Shown here one piece after another: positions 26,636-34,233 of a DNA stretch of 64,000 nt. The stretch is taken from the NCBI RefSeq assembly GCF_012275535.1, contig NZ_JAAVTK010000001.1, forward strand, positions 803,451-867,450. The letters are read 5' to 3'. The notes under the pieces were generated by a model that searched no databases, had not been told where the DNA came from, and worked only from the letters and a program-made list of their open reading frames with translations. The stretch's first letter is position 1. Each line of letters starts with the position of its first letter. Position numbers and translations under genes: made by a program. This DNA comes from Hymenobacter artigasi. Its GTDB lineage: Bacteria > Bacteroidota > Bacteroidia > Cytophagales > Hymenobacteraceae.

Positions 26636-27250
26636 ATGATTCTTTCTACCCCCACGGCCCTGGTGGCGGCCGCGCCCACACTACTCCGGCAAGGCCTGGT
26701 AGCAACCCTACGGGAGCAATGGCCCCAGCTCCAGCTCACCCTCACCGCCGATGCCACGCAGCTGGTGGAACTGGTCGGTCATTATGCCTTCAGCCTGCTG
26801 GTGCTGGATGAGCAGCTGCCCGGCCGGAACCTGCCCGAGCTGCTCAGCCGGCTGCAACGGGCCCGGCCCGGCCTGCGCTCAGTAGTGCTGACGGACCACC
26901 AGCTGCCCGCTTTGCCACCGGCCGGCCCCGGCCAGCCCCTGCAACTGTCTCGCCAGGTGCTGCCCCACGCCTTGGTTGGGGCGCTGGCGCAGTGGCTGGA
27001 TGCGCCAACCAGCCCTGCTGGCACCAGCCGTTCCCCACGGGCCTGCGCCGTGCCCGACCCCTTCAGCCGGCGCGAGCTGGAAGTATTGCGCCTGGTGGTG
27101 GCCGACCATTGCAACGAGGAAATTGCCAATTGCCTCTGCCTGAGCGTACGCACCGTGGAAAGCCACCGCCGCATGCTGCTTCAAAAAGCCGGCACCCGCA
27201 CGCTGGTCGGCCTGGCCGCCCGCGCCGTGCGCGAGGGCTGGGTGGCGTGA
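26636..27250 (+). CDS. LuxR-type regulator with degenerate receiver domain
   Basis: A 204-residue protein in NarL/FixJ arrangement. The C-terminal HTH is intact (FSRRELEVLRLVVADHCNEE, then IANCLCLSVRTVESHRRML). The N-terminal domain keeps receiver spacing and an Asp at the phospho-acceptor place (Asp58, LLVLDEQLPG). However, the acidic pair that binds Mg is replaced by Ala-Ala (LVAAAPTLLRQGL), and no Lys is visible where the conserved one should be. It may act without phosphorylation. The ATG at 26636 places the fold at the very N-terminus. No sensor kinase adjoins it. Confidence 0.85.
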   Translation: MILSTPTALVAAAPTLLRQGLVATLREQWPQLQLTLTADATQLVELVGHYAFSLLVLDEQLPGRNLPELLSRLQRARPGLRSVVLTDHQLPALPPAGPGQPLQLSRQVLPHALVGALAQWLDAPTSPAGTSRSPRACAVPDPFSRRELEVLRLVVADHCNEEIANCLCLSVRTVESHRRMLLQKAGTRTLVGLAARAVREGWVA

Positions 27251-27291
27251 GTAGCGAGTGGCGCCAACCCATTCGCGCTACGCTGCCTGAC

Positions 27292-27343
27292 AAATAAAAA
27301 GCCCGGGCTGCTGGAATTTTCCAGCGGCCCGGGCTTTTTATTT
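27292..27343. terminator. Bidirectional terminator between luxR-type gene and ettA
   Basis: A-run, AAAAAGCCCGGGC, a loop that itself pairs (GCTGG with CCAGC), GCCCGGGCTTTTT, T-run. Symmetric A and T tracts suit termination of both converging genes. Confidence 0.95.
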
Positions 27344-27355
27344 GTGCACAGGTTA

Positions 27356-29020
27356 CTACCCCAGCTTCTTGTATCGCACGCGCTTCGGCTCTACATCGCC
27401 CAGGCGCTTGCGCTTGGCTTCTTCGTAGTCGGAGAAGTTGCCCTCAAACCACACCACTTCCGAGTCGCCCTCGAAGGCTAGGATGTGCGTGGCCAGTCGG
27501 TCTAGGAACCACCGGTCGTGGCTGATGATGACGGCACAGCCGGCAAAGTTTTCCAGCGCATCCTCCAGCGCCCGGATGGCGTTTACGTCCAGGTCGTTGG
27601 TAGGCTCATCGAGCAGCAATAAGTTTGCTCCCTGCTTAAGAGTCATGGCCAGGTGCACGCGGTTTTTCTCGCCGCCCGAGAGCGTGCCCACTTTCTTCTC
27701 CTGGTCGCCGCCGCCAAAGTTGAACTTGCTCACGTAGGCGCGGGAGTTCACGGGCCGGCCAGCCATGAGCATGGTTTCGGTGCCGCCCGTGATTGTGTCG
27801 AACACCGACTTGCTGCCGTCTAAAGTGTCGTGCTGCTGGTCGATGTAGGCCGTCTGTACCGTGGGGCCGACTTCGAACGTGCCCGCGTCGGGCTGCAGCT
27901 GGTCGGTTATCATGCGGAACAGGGTAGTTTTGCCCGCACCGTTCGGCCCGATGATGCCCACGATACCACCCTGCGGCAGCGCAAAGCTCAGGTTCTGGAA
28001 CAATAGCTTGTCGCCAAAAGCCTTGGTAATGCCCTCCGCCTCAATCACCTGCGCTCCCAGACGCGGGCCGTCCGGAATGAACAGCTCCAGCTTCTGTTCC
28101 TTATCCTTGGCTTCTTCGCTGGCCAGCTTGTCGTAGTTGGCCAGGCGGGCTTTGCCCTTGCTCTGGCGGGCTTTGGGCGACATCCGCACCCATTCCAGTT
28201 CGCGCTGCAGGGTTTTGGCGCGCTTGCTCTCGGAGTTTTCCTCCTTGGCCATGCGGTCGGTTTTCTGCTCCAGCCAGCTGCTGTAGTTGCCCTTCCACGG
28301 AATGCCTGAGCCGCGGTCCAGTTCCAGAATCCAGCCGGCTACGTTGTCGAGGAAGTACCGGTCGTGGGTCACGGCAATCACGGTGCCTTTGTACTGCTGC
28401 AGGTGCTGCTCCAGCCAGTACACGCTTTCGGCGTCGAGGTGGTTGGTAGGCTCGTCCAGCAGCAATACATCTGGTTCCTGTAGCAGCAGGCGGCACAGGG
28501 CCACGCGGCGCTTCTCACCGCCGCTTAGGTTGCCGATGATGGCGTCTTCGGGTGGGGTGCGCAGGGCGTCCATGGCGCGCTCCAGCTTGGTGTCGAGGTT
28601 CCATGCGTCGAGCTGGTCGAGGCGCTCCTGCACCTTGCCCTGGCGGTCGAGCAGCTTGTCGAAGTCGGCGTCTTCGGCTCCGAAGGCCTCGTTGATTTCG
28701 TCGTATTCCTTCAGCAGGGCCACGGTTTCGGCGGCGCCTTCTTCCACCACCTCGCGCACGGTTTTGGTGGGGTCGAGCTGGGGCTCTTGCTCCAGGTAGC
28801 CCACCGAGTAGCCCGGCGAGAACACCACTTCGCCCTGAAACTGCTTATCAACGCCGGCAATAATTTTCAGCAAACTCGACTTGCCCGAGCCGTTGAGGCC
28901 CAGCACGCCGATTTTGGCCCCGTAAAAAAACGAGAGGTAGATGTTTTTGAGAACTTGCTTCTGCGGCGGGTAAATCTTACTCACGCCGGCCATGCTGAAA
29001 ATAATGGTCTGGTCGCTCAT
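27356..29020 (-). CDS. ettA: Energy-dependent translational throttle protein EttA (ABC-F)
   Basis: A 554-residue soluble ABC-F ATPase with two nucleotide-binding domains: Walker A GLNGSGKSS near residue 42 and GPNGAGKTT near residue 355, and signatures LSGGEKRR and LSGGEKNR. Between them are the arm and a linker rich in charged residues (RMSPKARQSKGKARLANYDKL). The length and the C-terminal EEAKRKRLG match EttA. It binds the ribosomal E site and gates the first elongation step in response to the ATP/ADP ratio. Single gene, no membrane partner. Confidence 0.96.
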   Translation of the reverse strand: MSDQTIIFSMAGVSKIYPPQKQVLKNIYLSFFYGAKIGVLGLNGSGKSSLLKIIAGVDKQFQGEVVFSPGYSVGYLEQEPQLDPTKTVREVVEEGAAETVALLKEYDEINEAFGAEDADFDKLLDRQGKVQERLDQLDAWNLDTKLERAMDALRTPPEDAIIGNLSGGEKRRVALCRLLLQEPDVLLLDEPTNHLDAESVYWLEQHLQQYKGTVIAVTHDRYFLDNVAGWILELDRGSGIPWKGNYSSWLEQKTDRMAKEENSESKRAKTLQRELEWVRMSPKARQSKGKARLANYDKLASEEAKDKEQKLELFIPDGPRLGAQVIEAEGITKAFGDKLLFQNLSFALPQGGIVGIIGPNGAGKTTLFRMITDQLQPDAGTFEVGPTVQTAYIDQQHDTLDGSKSVFDTITGGTETMLMAGRPVNSRAYVSKFNFGGGDQEKKVGTLSGGEKNRVHLAMTLKQGANLLLLDEPTNDLDVNAIRALEDALENFAGCAVIISHDRWFLDRLATHILAFEGDSEVVWFEGNFSDYEEAKRKRLGDVEPKRVRYKKLG

Positions 29021-29303
29021 GGGGTGGGGGTGGGGCTAATGAAAGAAATGCAGCTGCAAAGAACGACAGCCGCCGCTTGCAACCCACACCCCGGCCCCAG
29101 GTTCTAAAAACGAGTTGGTCTGGCCGATACCGCCGAATGCGCCGGTTTCGCCTGGGTTTAACGAATGGTACATCTTTTCATCACGTTTTTACCGTAAACT
29201 TGTAGTCCCTTCCCGGTCTGCGTTTCAGCGGCAGCCCCTACCTTCTTTTTTGCCCCTCCTACCCAAGTACCCCACCCTCCTACCTACGAGCTTACTATCT
29301 GTT

Positions 29304-30623
29304 ATGGAACCAACCGACCACCTACTGGCCGAAGCCAAGCGCTACGGCTATGTGGAAGCCGACGGCGTATGGCTACACCCCGTGCTGGGCCAGCCCGCCC
29401 GCCAGATTGGCTTAGTCAAAGATTCGGACGATGCCGCCCTGCGGTACTTCAGCCAACGTTTTGAAACCCTGCGCGCCAAAGTCGATTCGCTGCTGGAAAA
29501 AATGCAGGCCAGCGACAACAAAGGCTCCTTCCTGATGAAGGCCCTGCACCTCAAAGAGCAGCTCCTGACCCACGACGGCCTCGGCGATTTTGCCAGCCTG
29601 CACCGCCGCCTCACCGAGGCCGAGGATGCCATTGCCGTGACCGTGGTTCGCAACCGCGAAAAAAATCTGGCCACCAAAATCAGCTTCATCCACGAAGCCG
29701 AAGCCCTCAGCGAAAGCGTGGAGTGGATATCGGCCAGCGAGAAGGTGAAGGACCTGCGCCAGGGCTGGCTCAAAACCGGCCCCATCGACAAAGCCATGAC
29801 CGACGAGCTGGAACACCGCTTCCAGACGGCCATTCAAGTATTTTTCGACCGCCGCAAGTCCTTTCAGTCCGATAAGAAGGCCATGGCCAACCGGGTGCAA
29901 ACCCGTTACCGCGACCTTATTCAGCAGGCCGAAGCCCTCAAAAATTCCGACCAGTTCGAAACCACCTCGCGCCAGCTCAAAGTGCTGCAGCAGGCCTGGC
30001 GCGACGTCAACGGCAACCTGCCCAAAAAACAGGCTTCCGAACTCTGGACGCGCTTTCGGGCCGCCAACAACCACTTTTTTGAGCGCCTCAAGGTGCACAT
30101 TGCCGCGCAGCAGTCGGCCGGTGCCCCCGGTGCCCCCGCCACGCCCGAAGTGCTGCTGGCCCGCAAACGCTCCCTGGCCGAGCGCGCCGAAGCCCTGATG
30201 GCCATCCCGCCGCAGGAAGCCATTCATCAGGCCAAGTCCCTGCAAGCCGAGTGGAAGCAGGTGGGCACCGTGCGCGGCGAGGAGTCGGACCGCATCTGGC
30301 AGCGTTTTATGGTGGCCTGCGATAAGATTTTTGAGCTCAGCGCCCTCGAATATCACCTGCGCAAGCGCGCCGATGGGGCCCCTATGCCTACCGCCCCGGC
30401 CGAGCGCGCCCGCTTCCGGGCCAGCACCCTACGCGAGCTGCTCAAGGACGACCACGAGGAGCTTAACACGCTGCGTGCCAACCTCGACAACCTCAGCCCC
30501 AGCGCCGCCAACGACGCTTTCCGGCAGATGCTGCAAACCAAAATTCGGTCGTTTGAACGCAAAATTCGCACGAAAAACGACCTGATTGAATTATTCAGCC
30601 AGCAGGCGCAGACGGCAGGCTAA
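29304..30623 (+). CDS. DUF349 coiled-coil repeat protein
   Basis: A 439-residue, almost entirely helical protein with several DUF349 repeats, each of the form LxxxWKxVGxV or QQAWRDVNGNLPKKQASELW followed by RFRAANNHFFERLK. The ATG at 29304 is the first plausible start; an open extension upstream is Pro-rich and lacks similarity. DUF349 proteins are widespread in Bacteroidota and of unknown function. Confidence 0.9.
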   Translation: MEPTDHLLAEAKRYGYVEADGVWLHPVLGQPARQIGLVKDSDDAALRYFSQRFETLRAKVDSLLEKMQASDNKGSFLMKALHLKEQLLTHDGLGDFASLHRRLTEAEDAIAVTVVRNREKNLATKISFIHEAEALSESVEWISASEKVKDLRQGWLKTGPIDKAMTDELEHRFQTAIQVFFDRRKSFQSDKKAMANRVQTRYRDLIQQAEALKNSDQFETTSRQLKVLQQAWRDVNGNLPKKQASELWTRFRAANNHFFERLKVHIAAQQSAGAPGAPATPEVLLARKRSLAERAEALMAIPPQEAIHQAKSLQAEWKQVGTVRGEESDRIWQRFMVACDKIFELSALEYHLRKRADGAPMPTAPAERARFRASTLRELLKDDHEELNTLRANLDNLSPSAANDAFRQMLQTKIRSFERKIRTKNDLIELFSQQAQTAG

Positions 30624-30667
30624 CCTTGGCCGATATTTTGCGTTGTCGGTTTCACCGGCCCTACCGT

Positions 30668-30697
30668 TTGTATCTTGACGGGAAACTGTTACCTTCG
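30668..30697 (+). promoter_or_regulatory. Promoter of the DUF2795 gene
   Basis: TTG at 30668-30670, exactly 19 bp, then TACCTTCG (30690-30697), one mismatch to TAnnTTTG. Leader of about 20 nt to the ATG at 30723. Confidence 0.65.
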
Positions 30698-30722
30698 CCC
30701 ACCCTTTTTTATCCGCTTCATT

Positions 30723-30944
30723 ATGTATTGGACACTCGAACTTGCTTCCTACCTGGAAGATGCTCCCTGGCCCGCCACCAAAGACGAACTGATTGACTTT
30801 TCTATCCGCTCGGGTGCGCCCATGGAGGTAGTTGAGAACCTGCAAGCCCTGGAAGACGACGGCCAGCCCTACGAAAACATCGAGGAAGTATGGCCCGACT
30901 ACCCGACCAAGGAGGACTTCATGTTCAACGAGGACGAGTATTAA
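30723..30944 (+). CDS. DUF2795 small acidic protein
   Basis: A 73-residue acidic protein starting MYWTLELASYLEDAPWPATK and ending in an Asp/Glu-rich tail (PTKEDFMFNEDEY). The pattern SIRSGAPMEVVENLQALED matches the DUF2795 fold, a small helical domain common in Bacteroidota and actinobacteria, role unknown. It has its own well-spaced promoter. The hairpin repeat at 30945 begins on the base after its stop codon. Confidence 0.88.
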   Translation: MYWTLELASYLEDAPWPATKDELIDFSIRSGAPMEVVENLQALEDDGQPYENIEEVWPDYPTKEDFMFNEDEY

Positions 30945-31012
30945 TGGTGCTTGGTGCTTGGCTTTTTTGCTAACAATGGACCAAGCACCAGGCACTAGCC
31001 ACCAGGCACTAA
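30945..31012. repeat. Hairpin repeat overlapping the ABC ATPase start
   Basis: TGGTGCTTGG occurs twice, overlapping, at 30945-30954 and 30952-30961. Its inverse CCAAGCACCA is at 30981-30990 and is followed by near-copies (CCAGGCACTA, CCACCAGGCACT). The right half lies inside the coding sequence that starts at 30976. Confidence 0.85.
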
Positions 31013-31731
31013 AAATCGAAGATTTGGTTGCGGGCTACCCCGGTAGGGTGTTGGTCCGCAACCTTTTTTTGTGCCTGCCCGCGCCGGCTTTCGTGGCCGT
31101 GGTGGGGCACAACGGCAGCGGCAAAACCACGCTTTTTCGGGTGCTCACGGGCCAGCTGCCTTACGAAGGCAGTGCCCAACTGCACGGCCACGAAGTGCGC
31201 GACCTGCGCCGCGCCGCTACAGCTGGCCTGCTGGGTTACCTGCCGCAGCGCGGCAGCCTCGACTTTGCCATTGCCGTGCGCGAGCTGGTGGTAATGGGCC
31301 GCTACCGCCACCACGGCTTGCTAAGCTCCTATGCCCCGGCCGATTATATCTTGGCCGATGCCGCCCTGGCCCGTGTGGGCATGGCCCACCTGGCCGCCCG
31401 CGATTTCACCCAGCTCTCCGGTGGCGAGCAGCAGCTGGTGTGGCTGGCCCAGCTCAGCCTGCAGGATGCGCAAGTGTATTTGCTCGATGAGCCCACCCAG
31501 CAGCTCGATGTGTACTACCGCCGCCAGGTGTTCAGCCTGGTGCACGACTGGGCCACCCAGCAGGGCAAAACCGTGCTGTGCAGCACCCACGACCTCGACA
31601 ACCTGCCCGCCCTCACCGGCTATTTACTGAATCTTTCGGAGCCGCAGCCGCAGCTACGCCCCCTGTCCGAAGCTACGGTGCGCGAGGCCCGGACATGGCT
31701 GGAACAGGCGCCTTTGGGAGGTATGAGTTAA
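30976..31731 (+). CDS. Orphan ABC transporter ATPase (FecE/BtuD type)
   Basis: A 251-residue ATPase: Walker A GHNGSGKTT at about 44-52, Q-loop in YLPQRG, signature LSGGEQQ, Walker B VYLLDEPTQQLD, H-loop STHD. It resembles the ATPases of siderophore/cobalamin importers, but no permease or binding protein is adjacent. The only ATG available (30976) lies within a hairpin repeat, so about the first ten residues (MDQAPGTSHQ) are repeat-encoded, and its stop TAA lies in another repeat. The family normally begins at the LKIEDL segment. Confidence 0.88.
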   Translation: MDQAPGTSHQALKIEDLVAGYPGRVLVRNLFLCLPAPAFVAVVGHNGSGKTTLFRVLTGQLPYEGSAQLHGHEVRDLRRAATAGLLGYLPQRGSLDFAIAVRELVVMGRYRHHGLLSSYAPADYILADAALARVGMAHLAARDFTQLSGGEQQLVWLAQLSLQDAQVYLLDEPTQQLDVYYRRQVFSLVHDWATQQGKTVLCSTHDLDNLPALTGYLLNLSEPQPQLRPLSEATVREARTWLEQAPLGGMS

Positions 31732-31803
31732 GAGTTAGGAGTGCAGAGTTAAGAGTTTGTAGTACCCATTAACTCTTAACTCTGCACTCTTAACTCCTAA
31801 CTC
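31725..31803. repeat. Hairpin repeat supplying both convergent stop codons, 33-bp arms
   Basis: Arms 31725-31757 and 31771-31803 are inverted copies with 31 of 33 positions paired, built of GAGTTAAGAGTTAGGAGT words. The left arm contains the TAA of the ABC ATPase gene; the right arm contains the TAG of the lycopene cyclase gene on the opposite strand. Same word family as the repeat at 24992. Confidence 0.92.
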
Positions 31804-32996
31804 CTTTTCCCCGGTCGGCCGCGCAGGACCTGCCCGATGGACCGCATAAACGGCCCCGCCGATACCGAATTCATCACCCGCAGGTTATCGGTCCAGGAAG
31901 TTTGCTCATCCAGAAAGCGGAAGATGCGCTCCACCGGGTTGCGCTCGAAGAGCTGCCGGAAGATGTCCCTCGTTGTTTCGCCCCGCCGCTGCATGATGTC
32001 GAGCAACAGCGTGTCGAACAGTTGGAACTGCCATTTGTCGCCGGTGGCGTTGGTGGGTGGGTGGCCGGTGGTGGCCAGCGCCGCTACCAGCCGCGCCGAG
32101 TGCTGCTGAATGCGCTTGAAAGCGTAGCCGGTGCTGGGCTTGGCCCGCCCGCCCCGCGTGCCCAGGTTGATGATGTGCGCGCCGTTGCGGGCCGGCAGCG
32201 GGTGGTCTGTCATCGGAATTGCCCCCACTTCCTCGGCTATAATACGGTACGTTTTCAGCCCGAGCACGTCGCTTAAATACGCGCGAATTGCCGCTTCATA
32301 CTCCGCTTTGGGTAATACGGTTTCCGAAAACAACGTGTACTCGACCAAGGCTTTGCGTGCCGAAAAAGGCAGCACGTAGATAAACCGCGCCTCGTGCTGC
32401 TGGGCGCCGCGAAAATCCATGAATTCCACCGTGGCGGGGTCGAAAACGTCGGATTCGGTTTCGATTTCCCAGCCCACGAAGTGCTGTAGCAGGTAGCGGT
32501 GCTTCTCGGGCTGCCGCAGCTGCACCAGGTTGGGCGGGCGGCTGTCGAAGGCGTAGCGGGCGGTATAGGTATCGCCATTTGCCGTGGTGACGCGTGTGCC
32601 AGCCGGGGTGTTTTCCAACTGCTCGACATTGCCGTGCACCCGTGTGAATTGCGGATTATGGGCCAGCGCATGCTGCACGAATCGGTAGTAATCCAGCCCG
32701 TTGATGGTTTTGTAGCGGTAGCGGCCCAGGTCAATTACACGCTCGAAGCCGGGGCTGCGGAAGGCAATTTTGCGCCACTCGTGCGCTACAATATCGTCGA
32801 ACATTCCCGGCTCATCGGCCCAGAACGACCAGGTGCGGTCGTTCTGCGTCTTGGCATCGGGCTCAATAATCAGCACTTTCTTGCCGGCAAGCCGGGGTTC
32901 CTGCGCAATGTGGTACGCCAGGCTGAGCCCCGCCGCGCCGCCGCCCACAATGAGGTAATCAAATTCCGGAATAGCGGCGGCAGCAGTTGATGACAT
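31797..32996 (-). CDS. Lycopene cyclase (CrtY/CrtL type)
   Basis: A 399-residue flavoprotein-like cyclase: N-terminal dinucleotide-binding GGGAAGLSLAYHIA (about 18-31), the family's NDRTWSFWADEPG, VGWEIETESDVFDP and MDFRGAQQ segments, and the C-terminal FLDEQTSWTDNLRVM. It cyclises lycopene ends to beta-ionone rings in carotenoid synthesis, fitting a pigmented bacterium. No other carotenoid gene is in the window. Its stop codon is provided by a hairpin repeat shared with the convergent gene. Confidence 0.93.
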   Translation of the reverse strand: MSSTAAAAIPEFDYLIVGGGAAGLSLAYHIAQEPRLAGKKVLIIEPDAKTQNDRTWSFWADEPGMFDDIVAHEWRKIAFRSPGFERVIDLGRYRYKTINGLDYYRFVQHALAHNPQFTRVHGNVEQLENTPAGTRVTTANGDTYTARYAFDSRPPNLVQLRQPEKHRYLLQHFVGWEIETESDVFDPATVEFMDFRGAQQHEARFIYVLPFSARKALVEYTLFSETVLPKAEYEAAIRAYLSDVLGLKTYRIIAEEVGAIPMTDHPLPARNGAHIINLGTRGGRAKPSTGYAFKRIQQHSARLVAALATTGHPPTNATGDKWQFQLFDTLLLDIMQRRGETTRDIFRQLFERNPVERIFRFLDEQTSWTDNLRVMNSVSAGPFMRSIGQVLRGRPGKRS

Positions 32997-33039
32997 AAGA
33001 GAAAACCCGCCAAACCGGCGGCAAACGAACGAAGCTAAC

Positions 33040-33072
33040 TACAAAAAAAGCCGCTCCCGAAGAAGCGGCTTT
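33040..33072 (-). terminator. Terminator of the LOG gene
   Basis: AAAGCCGCT (33047-33055) pairs with AGCGGCTTT (33064-33072); on the minus strand a run of T follows, suited to end leftward transcription from the LOG gene. Confidence 0.88.
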
Positions 33073-33107
33073 CCAATCCAATGGTTTCGAAACCGAATAG
33101 CACCGAC

Positions 33108-33139
33108 TACAAAATCCGTGAAATCCGCTAAATCCGTGG
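33108..33139. repeat. Half copy of the AATCCGTG repeat family
   Basis: CTACAAAATCCGTGAA followed by ATCCGCTAAATCCGTGG. The first 16 bases recur exactly in the right arm of the repeat at 58833-59037. Only one arm is seen here. It ends 3 bp before the LOG stop codon. Confidence 0.75.
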
Positions 33140-33141
33140 TC

Positions 33142-34011
33142 CTAGAAGTTCGGCGACAGCAGGTACTTGTGGTAGAAGTCGTCGATGATTTTCACGGCTT
33201 CGCTCGCATCGTCCACAATCTGCACCAACTGCATGTCCTCGGCCGAGATGTTGTGCTCCTCGTGCAGCATCACGTCCTCAATCCACTTAAACAGGCCGTT
33301 CCAGTAGGCCGAGCCCACCAGTACGATGGGGAAGCGGCTGATTTTCTTGGTCTGAATCAGGGTCATGGCCTCAAACAGCTCGTCGAGGGTACCGAAGCCG
33401 CCGGGCATGCCCACGAAGGCCTGTGCGTACTTCACAAACATCACCTTCCGCACAAAGAAGTAGTCAAAGTTGATGCACTTGTCCTGGTCGATGTATATGT
33501 TGTGGGTTTGCTCGAAAGGCAGCTCAATGTTGAGGCCCACCGACTTGCCGCCCTCGGCGCGGGCACCCTTGTTGCCGGCTTCCATGATGCCGGGGCCGCC
33601 GCCCGTGATAACGCCGTAGCCGTGACGCACCAGCTTCGAGGCAATTTCCTCGGCCAGCTGGTAGTAGGGGTTGTCGGGCTTGGTGCGGGCCGAGCCGAAG
33701 ATGCTCACGCAAGGACCAATTTTGGACATCTTCTCGAAGCCCTCCACAAACTCGGCCATCACCTTGAAAATCTGCCAGGAGTCGGCGATTTTAATCTCGT
33801 TCCAGTCCTTGTCCACGAAGGCTTTGCGCAGGCGCTGCTCGTCATCGATGGCCATGGCGGTCTGGCCATTGGTGGTCTGGCGCATCTCCGTGATGGAGGT
33901 AAGCTTATCGTCGTTGACGTTGGGTTGCGTGATGGTCTTGCCGCTGCCGGCATTCAGCATGTCGTCGGAGAGTTTGGTCTTGCTGGTCTTAGCTTTTTTG
34001 ATTGTAGACAT
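33142..34011 (-). CDS. LOG-family protein (cytokinin riboside phosphorylase-like)
   Basis: A 289-residue protein with the two diagnostic motifs GGGPGIMEAGNKGA and PGGFGTLDELFEA of the LOG/lysine decarboxylase-like fold. An N-terminal 80-residue charged extension (rich in Lys, Asp, Thr) precedes the domain, typical of the Bacteroidota form. Such enzymes hydrolyse nucleoside 5'-monophosphates to base and ribose phosphate. The ATG at 34011 is preferred over an in-frame TTG 9 bp upstream. Confidence 0.92.
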   Translation of the reverse strand: MSTIKKAKTSKTKLSDDMLNAGSGKTITQPNVNDDKLTSITEMRQTTNGQTAMAIDDEQRLRKAFVDKDWNEIKIADSWQIFKVMAEFVEGFEKMSKIGPCVSIFGSARTKPDNPYYQLAEEIASKLVRHGYGVITGGGPGIMEAGNKGARAEGGKSVGLNIELPFEQTHNIYIDQDKCINFDYFFVRKVMFVKYAQAFVGMPGGFGTLDELFEAMTLIQTKKISRFPIVLVGSAYWNGLFKWIEDVMLHEEHNISAEDMQLVQIVDDASEAVKIIDDFYHKYLLSPNF

Positions 34012-34046
34012 ATTATTCAATTGGGAATTCCTTCAAAAGCAAAATC

Positions 34047-34073
34047 GCCCCGGATGCGGGGCGACCAAAAGTA
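34047..34073 (-). promoter_or_regulatory. LOG gene -7 box and leader hairpin
   Basis: On the minus strand TACTTTTG (34073-34066) is an exact TAnnTTTG box 55 bp before the ATG. Directly after it a short hairpin, GCCCC with GGGGC (34047-34064), would sit at the very start of the transcript. No TTG is at 19 bp. Confidence 0.5.
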
Positions 34074-34113
34074 GGGCGTCAAAGTTATCGAATTGTTATC
34101 AAATAAAAATGCC

Positions 34114-34230
34114 TTTTAAAAATGTGAAAGATGAGTAAATGTGCAGAATGTGGGAAATGAGTAATGCCGTTAGTTTATCAAAGCGCTTACTTCCCACATT
34201 TCTACATTCTCACATCTTTCACATTTAAAA
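34114..34230. repeat. Intergenic hairpin repeat (imperfect arms)
   Basis: Left half (34114-34165) and right half (34186-34230) are inverted copies with several mismatches, sharing the words AAATGTGAAAGATG and AATGTGGGAA. It fills the gap upstream of LOG and ends 3 bp before the stop of the next gene. Confidence 0.85.
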
Positions 34231-34233
34231 AAA

